Origin: a virus
Virus record (IMG/VR): IMGVR_UViG_3300032086_000885
Location: 1 to 48,889 of that record
Length of the DNA: 48,889 nucleotides
Direction: 5' to 3' (one strand)
In this document: one piece after another, positions 24,057 to 31,918 of the stretch
Layout: each line of letters starts with the position of its first letter
How positions within the stretch are numbered: position 1 is the stretch's first letter
The notes under the pieces: model-generated
What the model was told of the DNA's origin: nothing
What the model saw: only the letters and a program-made list of their open reading frames with translations
The model's database searches: none
Program-made: the position numbers and the translations under genes

Positions 24057-24840
24057 ACTCCTTTTGAAGAGCAGACATAGAGACCCACTGTAAATCATAG
24101 CTACCGTTATCTAAATATCTTTTGATAGCTACACCATGACGCCACTCTCTGTTAGCTTGACCTGCCCAGTTTTCTTCTTTACCTTTATAACAACCTACAA
24201 CTAAACCGTTGATAGGGTTAGGTAAGGCTTCTGCCTTGTGGTAGTAAGAGAACTTATGGCTATGTCCAACTGTGGCAGAACAAGATAGCTTCTCTGTCAA
24301 AGAGTAGCCATGATGTTTATTAGCCATAGCTGTGCCATAGTTACCATTAGAGACATAGTGGGCGTACAATACACCGTCGTACTGATACATGGAAGGAGCT
24401 GAGTTTGTATACTCGTGATACTCGTCAAACCATATGTCAGTTTGTAGGTGACTGAAAGAGATACCAAACTTATCCCCCTCAACTCTAGGATCATTAGCTA
24501 TTGCTTTCTTAATCCTATTCTCATGATTACCCTCGAACCCAAACCAAGAAGCACGTTTGTACTTGCGTTGGTTAGGCTTGTTTCTAATCTTCTCCATAGC
24601 ATCATTGTAGGATTCAATATCTGCTTGATAATTTTGAGATACAACAGCCTGAGGATTCCGACCGTCATAACTGTTAAGAGAACGCATATCAGCGCCATCT
24701 CCTAAGTCTATAACGTAAGTCGGGTTTACATCATATATAAGTTCCCCTAGCCATAAGAATCTCTCATTACTGGCTGAGGGGTCTGCGTGAGCGCAGGAAA
24801 AGACTACAGCAGTCTTGTGTCGGGAATTTAAGTAAGACAT
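24043..24840 (-). CDS. Metallophosphoesterase (calcineurin-like)
   Basis: 265 residues with calcineurin-type metal motifs: SCAHAD (16-20), DLGDG (45-49), GNHE (104-107), YAHY (160-163) and GHSH (192-195). The first motif has Cys-Ala-His where many members have Asp-x-His, so the first metal ligand may differ. Phage members act as nucleases, phosphatases or cyclic-nucleotide phosphodiesterases; the substrate is unknown. Its start codon overlaps the upstream stop by one base. Confidence 0.85.
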   Translation of the reverse strand: MSYLNSRHKTAVVFSCAHADPSASNERFLWLGELIYDVNPTYVIDLGDGADMRSLNSYDGRNPQAVVSQNYQADIESYNDAMEKIRNKPNQRKYKRASWFGFEGNHENRIKKAIANDPRVEGDKFGISFSHLQTDIWFDEYHEYTNSAPSMYQYDGVLYAHYVSNGNYGTAMANKHHGYSLTEKLSCSATVGHSHKFSYYHKAEALPNPINGLVVGCYKGKEENWAGQANREWRHGVAIKRYLDNGSYDLQWVSMSALQKEYGSG

Positions 24841-25040
24841 TAGTCAGAAATCTTCCAAGGTTTAATAGATACTTTAAAGTGATTACTTATTTTTAACAGG
24901 GGCTCTTCGTCTAAATGACAGAGATATTCTTTTTTTATCTCACCCTCATCACCCATCTGATAGATAGCTTGTACTGCATAACAGTCTCCGAAATCTTCTA
25001 CTGGACCTTTTGTCCAATGTACTATCATTTCTTCTTCCAT
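24840..25040 (-). CDS. Unknown 66-residue protein
   Basis: Acidic N-terminus (MEEEMIVHWTKGPVEDFGDCYAVQ) followed by strands and a C-terminal SNHFKVSIKPWKISD. It overlaps the nuclease gene by 16 bp upstream and the phosphoesterase gene by 1 bp downstream. It is compact and soluble, and no family is recognised. Overlaps on both sides argue for a real gene. Confidence 0.65.
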   Translation of the reverse strand: MEEEMIVHWTKGPVEDFGDCYAVQAIYQMGDEGEIKKEYLCHLDEEPLLKISNHFKVSIKPWKISD

Positions 25041-25372
25041 TTTAGTAACTCCACAAAATAATCTGCTTTACATATGGATAGCCACTCCTGACGATCCCCA
25101 CGTAAAAAAACTATAGGTTCAAATATTCTATCCTGTTCAGCTTGCCTCATGTAGCCATACAGAGTCTTAAAATCTTTACGCCTTTTGATTTCTATAGAGA
25201 GTGGTAATACTTCTCTTGCTCTTGGCGATAAAACTATATCTTCTCCGTTAACACCCATGATCTGACTTTTAATATCGTCAGGATGAAGTTCGGGAAAGGC
25301 TTTGAGTAGCCTATCCCTTATCTCTTGTTGACCTAAGCGGCCTTTGGCTTTCGCTGATGCGGTGGTTGCCAT
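25025..25372 (-). CDS. PD-(D/E)XK nuclease / Holliday-junction resolvase-like
   Basis: 115 residues. RLGQQEIRDRLLKAF forms the first helix, GEDIVLS gives the catalytic acid, and LSIEIKRRKDF gives the E-x-K pair; a helix GYMRQAEQ and a strand EPIVFLRGDR follow. That order is the core PD-(D/E)XK fold. Such small phage nucleases act as Holliday-junction resolvases or debranching enzymes. It overlaps the 5'-3' exonuclease gene by 40 bp. Confidence 0.7.
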   Translation of the reverse strand: MATTASAKAKGRLGQQEIRDRLLKAFPELHPDDIKSQIMGVNGEDIVLSPRAREVLPLSIEIKRRKDFKTLYGYMRQAEQDRIFEPIVFLRGDRQEWLSICKADYFVELLKWKKK

Positions 25373-26046
25373 ATCTCCCCCTCATATCTACGAAGCCAAA
25401 GAAGTCTTGCGTTTTCTACGATACGCTCAACATCACCGTCATAGGCTTCTACTACCTTGTTCCAAAGCTCACGCTCTGTCGAAGCACCCTTTAGGATCTT
25501 CTCAGCCTTTACAGGACCCACTCGATATAACCCCTTAATATTATCGGCAGTATCTCCAGTGAGTATTTGGGTATAGAAGAAGTGTAGACCCTCTACGGCA
25601 TCTACAGTTTTCCACTCGTTCTTATTAAAGTTAAAGTGATAACCTGCCAACTGCAACATATCTTTATCTGCTGAAGCTATAACGACCTTAGGACCAACCT
25701 TAGTTGCTTCTATGCCTATAAGATCATCAGCCTCTTCTCCGTGAGATTTAATAGCATGGTAGTTAGTTACCAGATGCTGTCTAATGTTCTCAAGGTGTAA
25801 AGGCTTTTCGGCATCTTTTCTATTACCCTTGTACTTATGGGTCTTAGCGATGTTATTACGGAAGTTATTCTTTCCAGTAATATACACCTCGTACTTCCCA
25901 CTTGAATTATAAAAGGAGCACTCATTAAAGATAAAACCTAGAAGCTCATCTACGCTTTCTATTGCTACCTCAATAGGATCATCCTTATGAGCGAAAGCAC
26001 ATCTGTAGGCTATGATATCACCATCTATAAGTGTCTTACTCATCAA
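25333..26046 (-). CDS. 5'-3' exonuclease (FEN/PolA N-terminal-like)
   Basis: 237 residues. The start MSKTLIDGDIIAYR has the first metal Asp; HGEEADDLIG and VVIASADKDMLQL carry the acidic cluster; TGDTADNIKGLYRVGPVKAEKIL is the helix-3-turn-helix DNA-binding element with the last Asp. These are FEN-family motifs. As in T7-like phages, the exonuclease is a separate gene from the polymerase. It removes primers and degrades host DNA. Two adjacent ATG codons (26046, 26043) are possible starts. Confidence 0.88.
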   Translation of the reverse strand: MMSKTLIDGDIIAYRCAFAHKDDPIEVAIESVDELLGFIFNECSFYNSSGKYEVYITGKNNFRNNIAKTHKYKGNRKDAEKPLHLENIRQHLVTNYHAIKSHGEEADDLIGIEATKVGPKVVIASADKDMLQLAGYHFNFNKNEWKTVDAVEGLHFFYTQILTGDTADNIKGLYRVGPVKAEKILKGASTERELWNKVVEAYDGDVERIVENARLLWLRRYEGEIWQPPHQRKPKAA

Positions 26047-26237
26047 TGACTCTCTTTTTTAAATATATCGGCAGTATAGCCGAAGAAGTAATCGTCAAAG
26101 CCCCAAGATAAGGCAGCTTTGACGAAAGCGTGTTCTAAGTCTTCTGTCGTATAGATATTGTTCTGAGTGTAAGTAAGTGTACGCTCATTTTCAAACTCAT
26201 CTGTAGCAGTAAACTTAATCTCTACTTTTGGACTCAT
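26043..26237 (-). CDS. Unknown 64-residue protein
   Basis: Reads MSPKVEIKFTATDEFENERTL and ends in FGYTADIFKKESH. The N-terminal strand pair and following helix suggest a small alpha/beta protein. It overlaps the exonuclease start and lies just after a stable hairpin that separates it from the SSB gene. Its ribosome site is GGAG ahead of ATG. No family recognised. Confidence 0.65.
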   Translation of the reverse strand: MSPKVEIKFTATDEFENERTLTYTQNNIYTTEDLEHAFVKAALSWGFDDYFFGYTADIFKKESH

Positions 26238-26253
26238 AGTAGTCTCCGTGAAG

Positions 26254-26273
26254 AGGGTCTCCGAAGAGACCCT
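26254..26273 (-). terminator. UUCG-loop hairpin after the SSB gene (attenuator or processing hairpin)
   Basis: On the minus strand AGGGTCTC-TTCG-GAGACCCT forms an 8-bp stem with a stable TTCG loop, 3 bp after the SSB stop. There is no T-tract after it, so full termination is unlikely. It could cut readthrough or protect the 3' end of SSB mRNA. Its stem resembles the late terminator at 20998. Confidence 0.6.
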
Positions 26274-26276
26274 AGA

Positions 26277-26765
26277 TTAAAAACCAGAAGCAGCGCTCTC
26301 TGTTTGTTCATAAGGTATGTGATCTAATACACCTAACTTTTCTAATCTATGCCCTGCTAAGTTACCTTCACCGTAGAATACAATCTTGATGCGAACCTTA
26401 GTACCGTTACCTATCAGCCCATCGGCTTCAAAATCCCAGTTACCTGCAGGTTGATCATCATCCATCTTAACAATGGTAGGAGGACCTCCAAATTCTTCTA
26501 CACTACGGTTAATGTGATTACGTGAGACTTTCACCCACTTGCCTATACCAAACCCATTTCCATCGTAGGGGTCTTTGAGTTTGAGGTCTTTCTTACGTAA
26601 ATTAGCTTCTGCTGTAAGTTTAGCTAGCTCCTCCTCTGTTTCGGGATAGAACTCCATGTTGTACTGACCATCAGGTACAAACTTAGTGTCCATATCAGAA
26701 GTGCGCAGTCTTGCCCACTTTACATAACCATCCATAATAATAGTTTGTGCTTTACGTTTAGCCAT
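26277..26765 (-). CDS. Single-stranded DNA-binding protein-like (T7 gp2.5-type role)
   Basis: 162 residues. The order of strands (GYVKWARLRTSDMDTKF, QYNMEFYPETEEEL, GKWVKVSRNHI, NGTKVRIKIVFYG) resembles an OB-fold, and the C-terminus is short and hydrophobic/polar (TESAASGF) rather than the long acidic tail of T7 gp2.5. It is first in a transcript with its own promoter and sits next to DNA polymerase and exonuclease. SSB function is inferred from fold-like pattern and place. Confidence 0.65.
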   Translation of the reverse strand: MAKRKAQTIIMDGYVKWARLRTSDMDTKFVPDGQYNMEFYPETEEELAKLTAEANLRKKDLKLKDPYDGNGFGIGKWVKVSRNHINRSVEEFGGPPTIVKMDDDQPAGNWDFEADGLIGNGTKVRIKIVFYGEGNLAGHRLEKLGVLDHIPYEQTESAASGF

Positions 26766-26795
26766 TTCTCATATCCTTTTTACTGAGACGAATAT

Positions 26796-26825
26796 AGTAT
26801 ATAATATCCAGGATTTAAATGTCAA
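26796..26825 (-). promoter_or_regulatory. Sigma70-like promoter for the SSB-to-RNR transcript
   Basis: Read on the minus strand: TTGACA (26825-26820), 18 bp, TATACT (26801-26796); a TATATA with 16-bp spacing overlaps it. It lies in the 67-bp gap between the polymerase stop and the SSB start, one of the few real gaps in the operon, and gives a leader of about 25 nt. Confidence 0.75.
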
Positions 26826-26832
26826 CCCCAAC

Positions 26833-28668
26833 CTAGTGAATTTCTGCATAATTTTTACCGAAGCTATAATCTATGCCTAATTCTACGTTTAGGTTAACAC
26901 GTTCATTAGTCTTCTGTATAGAAGTATTCATAATGTGTTCTGTCTTTTGCTCTTCTCCTTCTTTTACTAATGCAATTACTTCATCGTGAAACTGACCGAT
27001 GATTGTCATACCACGAGCTACACAACCTGCAACCCAAGTATCAAAACAATAGACACCAGTACTCTGATTAAGCGTACTGAATCTATCCTTTTCGTAACGT
27101 AGTGAATGATACAAACCTGACACAGGGTTGAGTAGCCACGAACCACCGTTTACCTCACGTACCTTACAGTTGTCTGCGACCGTCTGTATTGACCAGTTAC
27201 GATCCCAAAAGGCATCTAGCATACTTGATGCCTCGGCAAGCTGTATCCCCATTGTACGAGCCAGTTTATTGACTCCTACGCCATATGTAGCTGAGTAGTT
27301 AACTACCTTATATTTCTTACGTAGGGCTTTGAGTGATATCTCACCAGAATTATGCCTGTCGATATCGTATTGAGTAACTTTACCTGACCAACGAGCTAGG
27401 TCTAAGTGAGGGTCAAAACCTTCTTGAGACATCTGCTCAACATACTTAGGATCATGATCCTTCATGTAATGCCTCTTAGTAGTGTCCTCTAGGGATACCA
27501 TGTCAGCACCACATAGCTGATAACCCTTAGGTGCTATTAAGCAACCTCGTATCTCTTTACCGTAAGGCTTATCGACTGACGGTAGATTGACAAGAGGTTT
27601 AGCATGACGAAACCTAAGAGTGTTAGTAAAGCCTGCTATAGATGCTGTTACGTATCCGTTCCTAGTGCTATCCACAAAAGACTTAAATATAGCGAGACGG
27701 TGGTTAATAATAGTAAGACCCTCCAGTAACTCCACTTCGGGGTTCCTGTAGAATAATTCTTTAACTGACTCACAAAGTTCTCCATCTTTACGTATCTGCT
27801 CAACTGAACGCTCCTCACCTGTTTCCTTATTCTTGTGATACTCATACGTTGTAGGTTGCCAACCTAGATCGTACAACCAAGACTTAACTTGAGTTATAGA
27901 ATTAGGGTTGGGCTCTTCTTCTCTTACGGCAACCATAACTTGTTTTGTCGAGCTTGGTAGGTGCATACTCTCTGTAAGTGCAACCCACTTCTCAGCTAAA
28001 GCTGTCAAGCTGCCATCTTTCTTAGTCCAGTTCTTTGGTCTAAGTCTCTCAGCGTAGATAACTCTTTTAGGCATTGCCTTTGTAAGCTCTGTTATCTTCT
28101 CTTCTTTGAGTGCGGTAAGTTCATCTAAGTGACCCTTAGCTTTTGCATAATCTATACGCCAACCCATCTTCTCCTGAGCTGCTGCACACTCCATCTTAAA
28201 CATAAGATAGTTAATACACTTGTTAAGTGAGTCCTCGTCCTTATAAAGCTTACCTAACTTATACATAAGCTCTTTGTACAACCTCATGTTAATCTTTACG
28301 TCTTCTTCACAACGGTGAGCATAATCTTCATACGTAAGATTTTCCCAATCATCTATCTTAGGCTTTGGTACACCGTAGTCATTACCATAACCTTCTAAGC
28401 CGTGTTTGCTACGATCATAGTTTAGATACCAAGATAGAGGTAGCGTATCGACCACTCTCTGATGTTTAGCTACATAAAATCCAAGGATCTTGTTTAGGGC
28501 AGGAATATCATAGCGTATAATGTTATGACCTGATAACTCTGAGGCGCTCATCAATTTCGCCCTCATTTCATCATAGTCTTTTGTGCTATGAATCTCCCCA
28601 TCTTGTTCCCAAGACATTACGTGTATCATCGTAGGATCAAGTCCGTCTGTTTCGATATCAAATATCAT
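26833..28668 (-). CDS. polA: Family A DNA polymerase with 3'-5' exonuclease domain
   Basis: 611 residues, T7-type. Exo I is FDIETDGL (Asp4, Glu6), exo II GHNIIRYD (48-54), exo III YAHRCEEDV (116-124). Motif A is CGADMVSLED (Asp389), motif B R450-x3-K454-x3-Y458-x3-YG, motif C FHDEV (560-564). Tyr458 is at the position equivalent to E. coli Phe762. The chain starts directly at exo I, so it is shorter than T7 gp5 (704). It copies the genome together with the primase-helicase. Overlaps the upstream hydrolase gene by 4 bp. Confidence 0.95.
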   Translation of the reverse strand: MIFDIETDGLDPTMIHVMSWEQDGEIHSTKDYDEMRAKLMSASELSGHNIIRYDIPALNKILGFYVAKHQRVVDTLPLSWYLNYDRSKHGLEGYGNDYGVPKPKIDDWENLTYEDYAHRCEEDVKINMRLYKELMYKLGKLYKDEDSLNKCINYLMFKMECAAAQEKMGWRIDYAKAKGHLDELTALKEEKITELTKAMPKRVIYAERLRPKNWTKKDGSLTALAEKWVALTESMHLPSSTKQVMVAVREEEPNPNSITQVKSWLYDLGWQPTTYEYHKNKETGEERSVEQIRKDGELCESVKELFYRNPEVELLEGLTIINHRLAIFKSFVDSTRNGYVTASIAGFTNTLRFRHAKPLVNLPSVDKPYGKEIRGCLIAPKGYQLCGADMVSLEDTTKRHYMKDHDPKYVEQMSQEGFDPHLDLARWSGKVTQYDIDRHNSGEISLKALRKKYKVVNYSATYGVGVNKLARTMGIQLAEASSMLDAFWDRNWSIQTVADNCKVREVNGGSWLLNPVSGLYHSLRYEKDRFSTLNQSTGVYCFDTWVAGCVARGMTIIGQFHDEVIALVKEGEEQKTEHIMNTSIQKTNERVNLNVELGIDYSFGKNYAEIH

Positions 28669-29057
28669 TTTACTTCCTTATAAAAGTGGTGACTACCTAT
28701 CTGGTATAGGTACTTTAACTTAGTTCTCCAATATGGCTTTACATAGGTAGCGTGATAATGTGTCGCACCTGTATTTTTCTTAATGCCATATCTTATAACA
28801 TCCTGAGCTATAATCTGAGCAAACAACCAAGGTATATCTTCTGATGGTCTCTCTGGTTTGCCATCACAGTAGAAAGAAAACTGACAGTCATCCTTAAGTG
28901 GACCTGTATCTTGCTTCATTACTGCACAGATCGTATCAGGATACTTATCAGACTCAACCCTATTCATAACTACTTCTGCTACCTTGTATTGCCCTCGAAG
29001 AGGTTCACTCCTAGCTTCATAGTAGATAGTTAGGGCTAAACACATTGCTTCTAACAT
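28665..29057 (-). CDS. SleB-like cell-wall hydrolase (Hydrolase_2)
   Basis: 130 residues from the ATG at 29057 (one base after the upstream stop; the frame is open to an earlier ATG at 29084). ALTIYYEARSEPLRGQYKVAEVVMNRV has the family's catalytic Glu region; CQFSFYCDG and TGATHYHATYVKPYW are the other conserved boxes. SleB-type enzymes cleave peptidoglycan glycan strands. The surprise is its place between methyltransferase-like protein and DNA polymerase, apart from the lysis genes. No signal peptide is evident. Confidence 0.85.
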   Translation of the reverse strand: MLEAMCLALTIYYEARSEPLRGQYKVAEVVMNRVESDKYPDTICAVMKQDTGPLKDDCQFSFYCDGKPERPSEDIPWLFAQIIAQDVIRYGIKKNTGATHYHATYVKPYWRTKLKYLYQIGSHHFYKEVK

Positions 29058-29058
29058 A

Positions 29059-29655
29059 CTAACCCCACTGCTCTGCCATAGCATTAGCTATGCCTTGATA
29101 AGTTTTGCTACGCAACTTCCAACGATCTTTCGAAGGTGGTAGCCAGTGCAACTTCTGACGCTCTGCGGAAGATAGCTTACTCATCTGATCTTTTACATCA
29201 TCAGTGGGCTGCAGCTTAGGTAGACCCCTGAGCCATAGACAAGTGGCTTTCTGCTCCATGTGTCCAAACATCCAAGGTTGTATAACCTGACTTTGATTAC
29301 GGTTTCCTATACGCTCTTTAGCATACTTATGCATTATAGGATTTTCTACACAGAGTTTCTCAATAGGTAAGTCTAAGAACATATTGAAGAACTGAGCAGC
29401 CTCATCTAACTTAGACCACCGTGATGGTTGTTTATGCAGCCAAGATACTCCGCTGTTTGCCAAGTAGGTACAGGGTGGATGAGCTATAACCATATCCCAA
29501 TCTTCGAATAAGATGTCACGTATATCGCCTTTGTAATGAGGACCGTAACCTTCTCCGTCTAAAAGATCACAGGATACTGCTTCATGCCCCTTGTTTAAAA
29601 AGGCATCCCTTACAGTACCTGAGAACTCACAAGCTACTAGTATTTTCAATTTCAT
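29059..29655 (-). CDS. DNA cytosine methyltransferase-like protein
   Basis: 198 residues. LKILVACEFSGTVRDAF is the SAM-binding start, IAHPPCTYLANSG contains the PPC catalytic motif, and CVENPIMHKY the ENP motif of C5-methyltransferases. It lacks room for a normal target-recognition domain (typical enzymes exceed 300 residues). Short proteins of this kind are frequent in phages; they may modify or bind phage DNA or be inactive relatives. It overlaps the preceding gene by 29 bp. Confidence 0.75.
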   Translation of the reverse strand: MKLKILVACEFSGTVRDAFLNKGHEAVSCDLLDGEGYGPHYKGDIRDILFEDWDMVIAHPPCTYLANSGVSWLHKQPSRWSKLDEAAQFFNMFLDLPIEKLCVENPIMHKYAKERIGNRNQSQVIQPWMFGHMEQKATCLWLRGLPKLQPTDDVKDQMSKLSSAERQKLHWLPPSKDRWKLRSKTYQGIANAMAEQWG

Positions 29656-29914
29656 CTCCTATGTCTTGCCAAACCTTCATAAAACGGTTTGCTACAGGTC
29701 TCTTAACATCCCCACATTTATTTATCAAGTCCCTATTTATAAAACCATACATTTTATATAAAACTTTTAATGTGTCGATAACGTCCTGACGACTGTTTGC
29801 AGTAGCTACCGCAGGGGTATTGGGCAAAGGCGGTCGTTCACCTTTACATATCTGACCTATTTCCCACGTAAGCATAAACTCACCGAGAAGCTTTTCATCA
29901 TCTACAGGTTTCAA
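29627..29914 (-). CDS. Unknown protein between primase-helicase and methyltransferase-like gene
   Basis: 95 residues: MKPVDDEKLLGEFMLTWEIG, a Pro-rich linker (GERPPLPNTPAVATA), then a helical part with KVLYKMYGFINRDLINKCGD. It overlaps the helicase stop as ATGA and the next start by 29 bp. The helical C-terminus could be a small winged-helix or adaptor domain, but nothing diagnostic is visible. Confidence 0.65.
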   Translation of the reverse strand: MKPVDDEKLLGEFMLTWEIGQICKGERPPLPNTPAVATANSRQDVIDTLKVLYKMYGFINRDLINKCGDVKRPVANRFMKVWQDIGDEIENTSSL

Positions 29915-31473
29915 GAGTGTGTCTCCTGCAAAGTAAAACTCATAGAGTCAAACAATAGAGTACCTGCGTTACCCTCTTCGGAGCAAGGTCTATTCTTCTC
30001 AACTCTGAGCTGTGTAGTGTTACGCTCCTGATCATCCTCAGCTAACTTATCTCTATATAGATCTATGATAACAGAAGCACGTTGACCTATCATCTTACAA
30101 TACTTAGGATCACCGTTCTCATTAGTGTGTGCAATAGTAACTATACCTACGTTAAGCTCTGCAGCTAGCTTCGATAGTCTTACGGACAAGTCAGCAAGCT
30201 GTTGCTCTTTGCTCTCTTCGGATTGACCTACGACAACATCTTGGATTGGCTCGAAGAATATGTACTTACACTCACAACCCTGACTTAAATACCGTATCTG
30301 CTCTATGAAGTCGTCTGTGTCGCTACCGTCAGGCATATAGAATTGATAGAACAGCTCGTCTTTGGTTATCTCCTTGATAGATTGCTCTACTACATCATGC
30401 AGACCGAGTGAATCTATGATATCCCTACGTGTGAGGTTCTGGTTTTGGTGATAGGACACAAGACCTAGGACACTGCGTAACTTTGTTTCTTCTAGGTGCC
30501 AAGATGCGAAAGGAACTTTCCTCTGTAGCATATTGTACTCTAAGTAACGCATTACCTCAGTCTTACCTATGCCAGTCGGTGCTTTAATCACAGTAAAGTG
30601 ACCTTGCATAAGTCCCATAATCTTATCATCAAGCGCCTCTATACCTGTAGGTACATAGTTGTAGTCAGGTGACTCTCTAAATAGATCTACAAACTGATCT
30701 GACGTATTTAGAATATTCTCAGGTGTATACTTTCTAGCGTTCCACCATGCGTTAGTGAACTCACGATTAGCGTTGTTAGTTAGAAAGTCGTTTGCGTCCT
30801 TATAAACGTCGTGTTTAACCCTATAGGTCTTATTCGGAAACATATTGAAGATCTTAGATGCAACTGCATTACCTGCAGCATCATTATCTACACTTAAAAC
30901 TATCTTCTCAAATGTATCTAGCCAGTCTTTACATCTTTCCCATAGCCTTTTAGAGGGCGTAGCAGAGGGTAAAGACACTACAGGCTGTATAGACCTGCCC
31001 TGCATCATCTCTTGTACTGACAACGCATCTATCTCACCTTCAGTTATCGTTACGATCTTAGCGCAACCTGCAGGGAACAAGTTCATACCAAAAAGCTCAT
31101 CTTGTGATAGACCCTGAGCAGAAAAAGTTTTAGGCATAACTCTGATCTTTTTACCACCTGACGGGTACATATACTCTTGCTTAATTACGTTGCCACCATC
31201 ATCGGTATAGCTACGTACATCGTACATTTCCATAACCTTTACCGAGATACCCCTTGAGGGCAAGTACTTATAGTCAACTACAACTTCTTCTGGTGCATCA
31301 AATGCCATTTCTTTATCACTCCTACGTTTATGCTTTAAGGGCTCGTGCTGATCGAAGAAATACTGATCGCATGAGAAACACTTGCCTACTTCTTTTTCTG
31401 TATTGAAGGAGTAGGCATCGCTACTCCCACAGTTGATCTTATCTGGACATGGTAAGTGTGTTAGTTCACTCAT
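29911..31473 (-). CDS. DNA primase-helicase (T7 gp4-like)
   Basis: 520 residues. A zinc ribbon with Cys9, Cys15, Cys32 and Cys35; a Toprim core with TEGEIDALS (Glu145) and SVDNDAAG (Asp196/Asp198); and a DnaB-type helicase with Walker A KAPTGIGKTEV (297-307) and a later FEPIQDVVVG. This is the full T7 gp4 layout, giving primer synthesis and 5'-3' unwinding on one chain. The first Cys pair is spaced wider than in T7. Its start overlaps a 28-residue membrane peptide gene. Confidence 0.92.
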   Translation of the reverse strand: MSELTHLPCPDKINCGSSDAYSFNTEKEVGKCFSCDQYFFDQHEPLKHKRRSDKEMAFDAPEEVVVDYKYLPSRGISVKVMEMYDVRSYTDDGGNVIKQEYMYPSGGKKIRVMPKTFSAQGLSQDELFGMNLFPAGCAKIVTITEGEIDALSVQEMMQGRSIQPVVSLPSATPSKRLWERCKDWLDTFEKIVLSVDNDAAGNAVASKIFNMFPNKTYRVKHDVYKDANDFLTNNANREFTNAWWNARKYTPENILNTSDQFVDLFRESPDYNYVPTGIEALDDKIMGLMQGHFTVIKAPTGIGKTEVMRYLEYNMLQRKVPFASWHLEETKLRSVLGLVSYHQNQNLTRRDIIDSLGLHDVVEQSIKEITKDELFYQFYMPDGSDTDDFIEQIRYLSQGCECKYIFFEPIQDVVVGQSEESKEQQLADLSVRLSKLAAELNVGIVTIAHTNENGDPKYCKMIGQRASVIIDLYRDKLAEDDQERNTTQLRVEKNRPCSEEGNAGTLLFDSMSFTLQETHS

Positions 31474-31556
31474 TTGCTTAACTCACTCCATACAACCCAT
31501 AGAAAACCACCTACTATCACTACCAATATAAGTAATGCTATTATTGCTTCACCCAT
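31470..31556 (-). CDS. 28-residue single-helix membrane microprotein
   Basis: ATG at 31556 with GGAGAGTAAG just upstream; TGA overlaps the helicase ATG as ATGA. The peptide is one transmembrane helix (MGEAIIALLILVVIVGGF, then LWVVWSELSK). Overlap on both sides (16 bp with the upstream gene) and a good ribosome site support translation. It may be a small membrane effector or simply a coupling peptide for the helicase. Confidence 0.55.
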   Translation of the reverse strand: MGEAIIALLILVVIVGGFLWVVWSELSK

Positions 31557-31726
31557 CTTACTCTCCTACCTTCTCTGTAACCATCCTCATAAGCATCTTT
31601 ATAATCTTTTACTTGATCAAACTTATCAGGCACACTATTTCCACTGTAGCCCCCATAAGCTGCTATGTAACCACAGTCATACGCTTCGATACACATATCT
31701 GTGTAGATTGCTTTCATCTTACCCAT
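31541..31726 (-). CDS. Unknown 61-residue protein, first gene of the replication operon
   Basis: Start chosen at ATG 31726 because GAAGGAG lies 7 nt upstream; the open frame to 31801 has no ribosome site. It reads MGKMKAIYTDMCIEAYDCGY, then a Gly/Tyr-rich middle and a C-terminal DGYREGRRVRWVKQ. Tyr/Gly-rich small proteins of this shape are frequent at the head of phage early operons. Function unknown. Confidence 0.65.
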   Translation of the reverse strand: MGKMKAIYTDMCIEAYDCGYIAAYGGYSGNSVPDKFDQVKDYKDAYEDGYREGRRVRWVKQ

Positions 31727-31776
31727 GTAATTCTCCTTCCTCGCGCATTTTACCAATTTCCACCGTAGGGTGCAAG

Positions 31777-31793
31777 TGTGACAAGTTGGCACA
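31777..31793. promoter_or_regulatory. 17-bp near-perfect dyad (operator candidate)
   Basis: TGTGACAAGTTGGCACA has arms TGTGACAA and TTGGCACA that match as inverted repeats except at one base. It lies 50 bp upstream of the first gene of the minus-strand replication operon, where a repressor or activator site would be expected. Confidence 0.45.
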
Positions 31794-31816
31794 GTAAACA
31801 AACAATCATGTAGATA

Positions 31817-31845
31817 TTGACTACAAAAAACCTAGAAAGTAAAAT
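31817..31845 (+). promoter_or_regulatory. Plus-strand sigma70-like promoter with no downstream gene
   Basis: TTGACT (31817-31822), 17 bp, TAAAAT (31840-31845). Predicted start is near 31852, inside the 17-bp TTAAGTG motif. It faces the iterons and the 12-bp array, and antisense to the minus-strand module. It may make a non-coding RNA or a replication primer. Confidence 0.6.
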
Positions 31846-31848
31846 ATT

Positions 31849-31865
31849 CTTAAGTGATTCTTAAG
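31849..31865. promoter_or_regulatory. 17-bp TTAAGTG motif, copy 1
   Basis: CTTAAGTGATTCTTAAG; two CTTAAG palindromes separated by TGATT. Copies 2 and 3 are at 36396 and 36449. It starts 32 bp after the -35 hexamer of the promoter at 31817. Operator candidate. Confidence 0.55.
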
Positions 31866-31918
31866 AAATATACTTCTACAGACTATTTAGAGTTAGTAAA
31901 GACTATAGCAACACTTAA

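Noticed and set aside
29059-29655. Complete restriction-modification system
   Set aside because: No endonuclease gene is paired with the short methyltransferase-like gene, and the protein lacks room for a target-recognition domain.
31727-31801. 25-residue N-terminal extension of the 61-residue protein
   Set aside because: No ribosome site there; it would cover the dyad operator, and the ATG at 31726 has a strong site.
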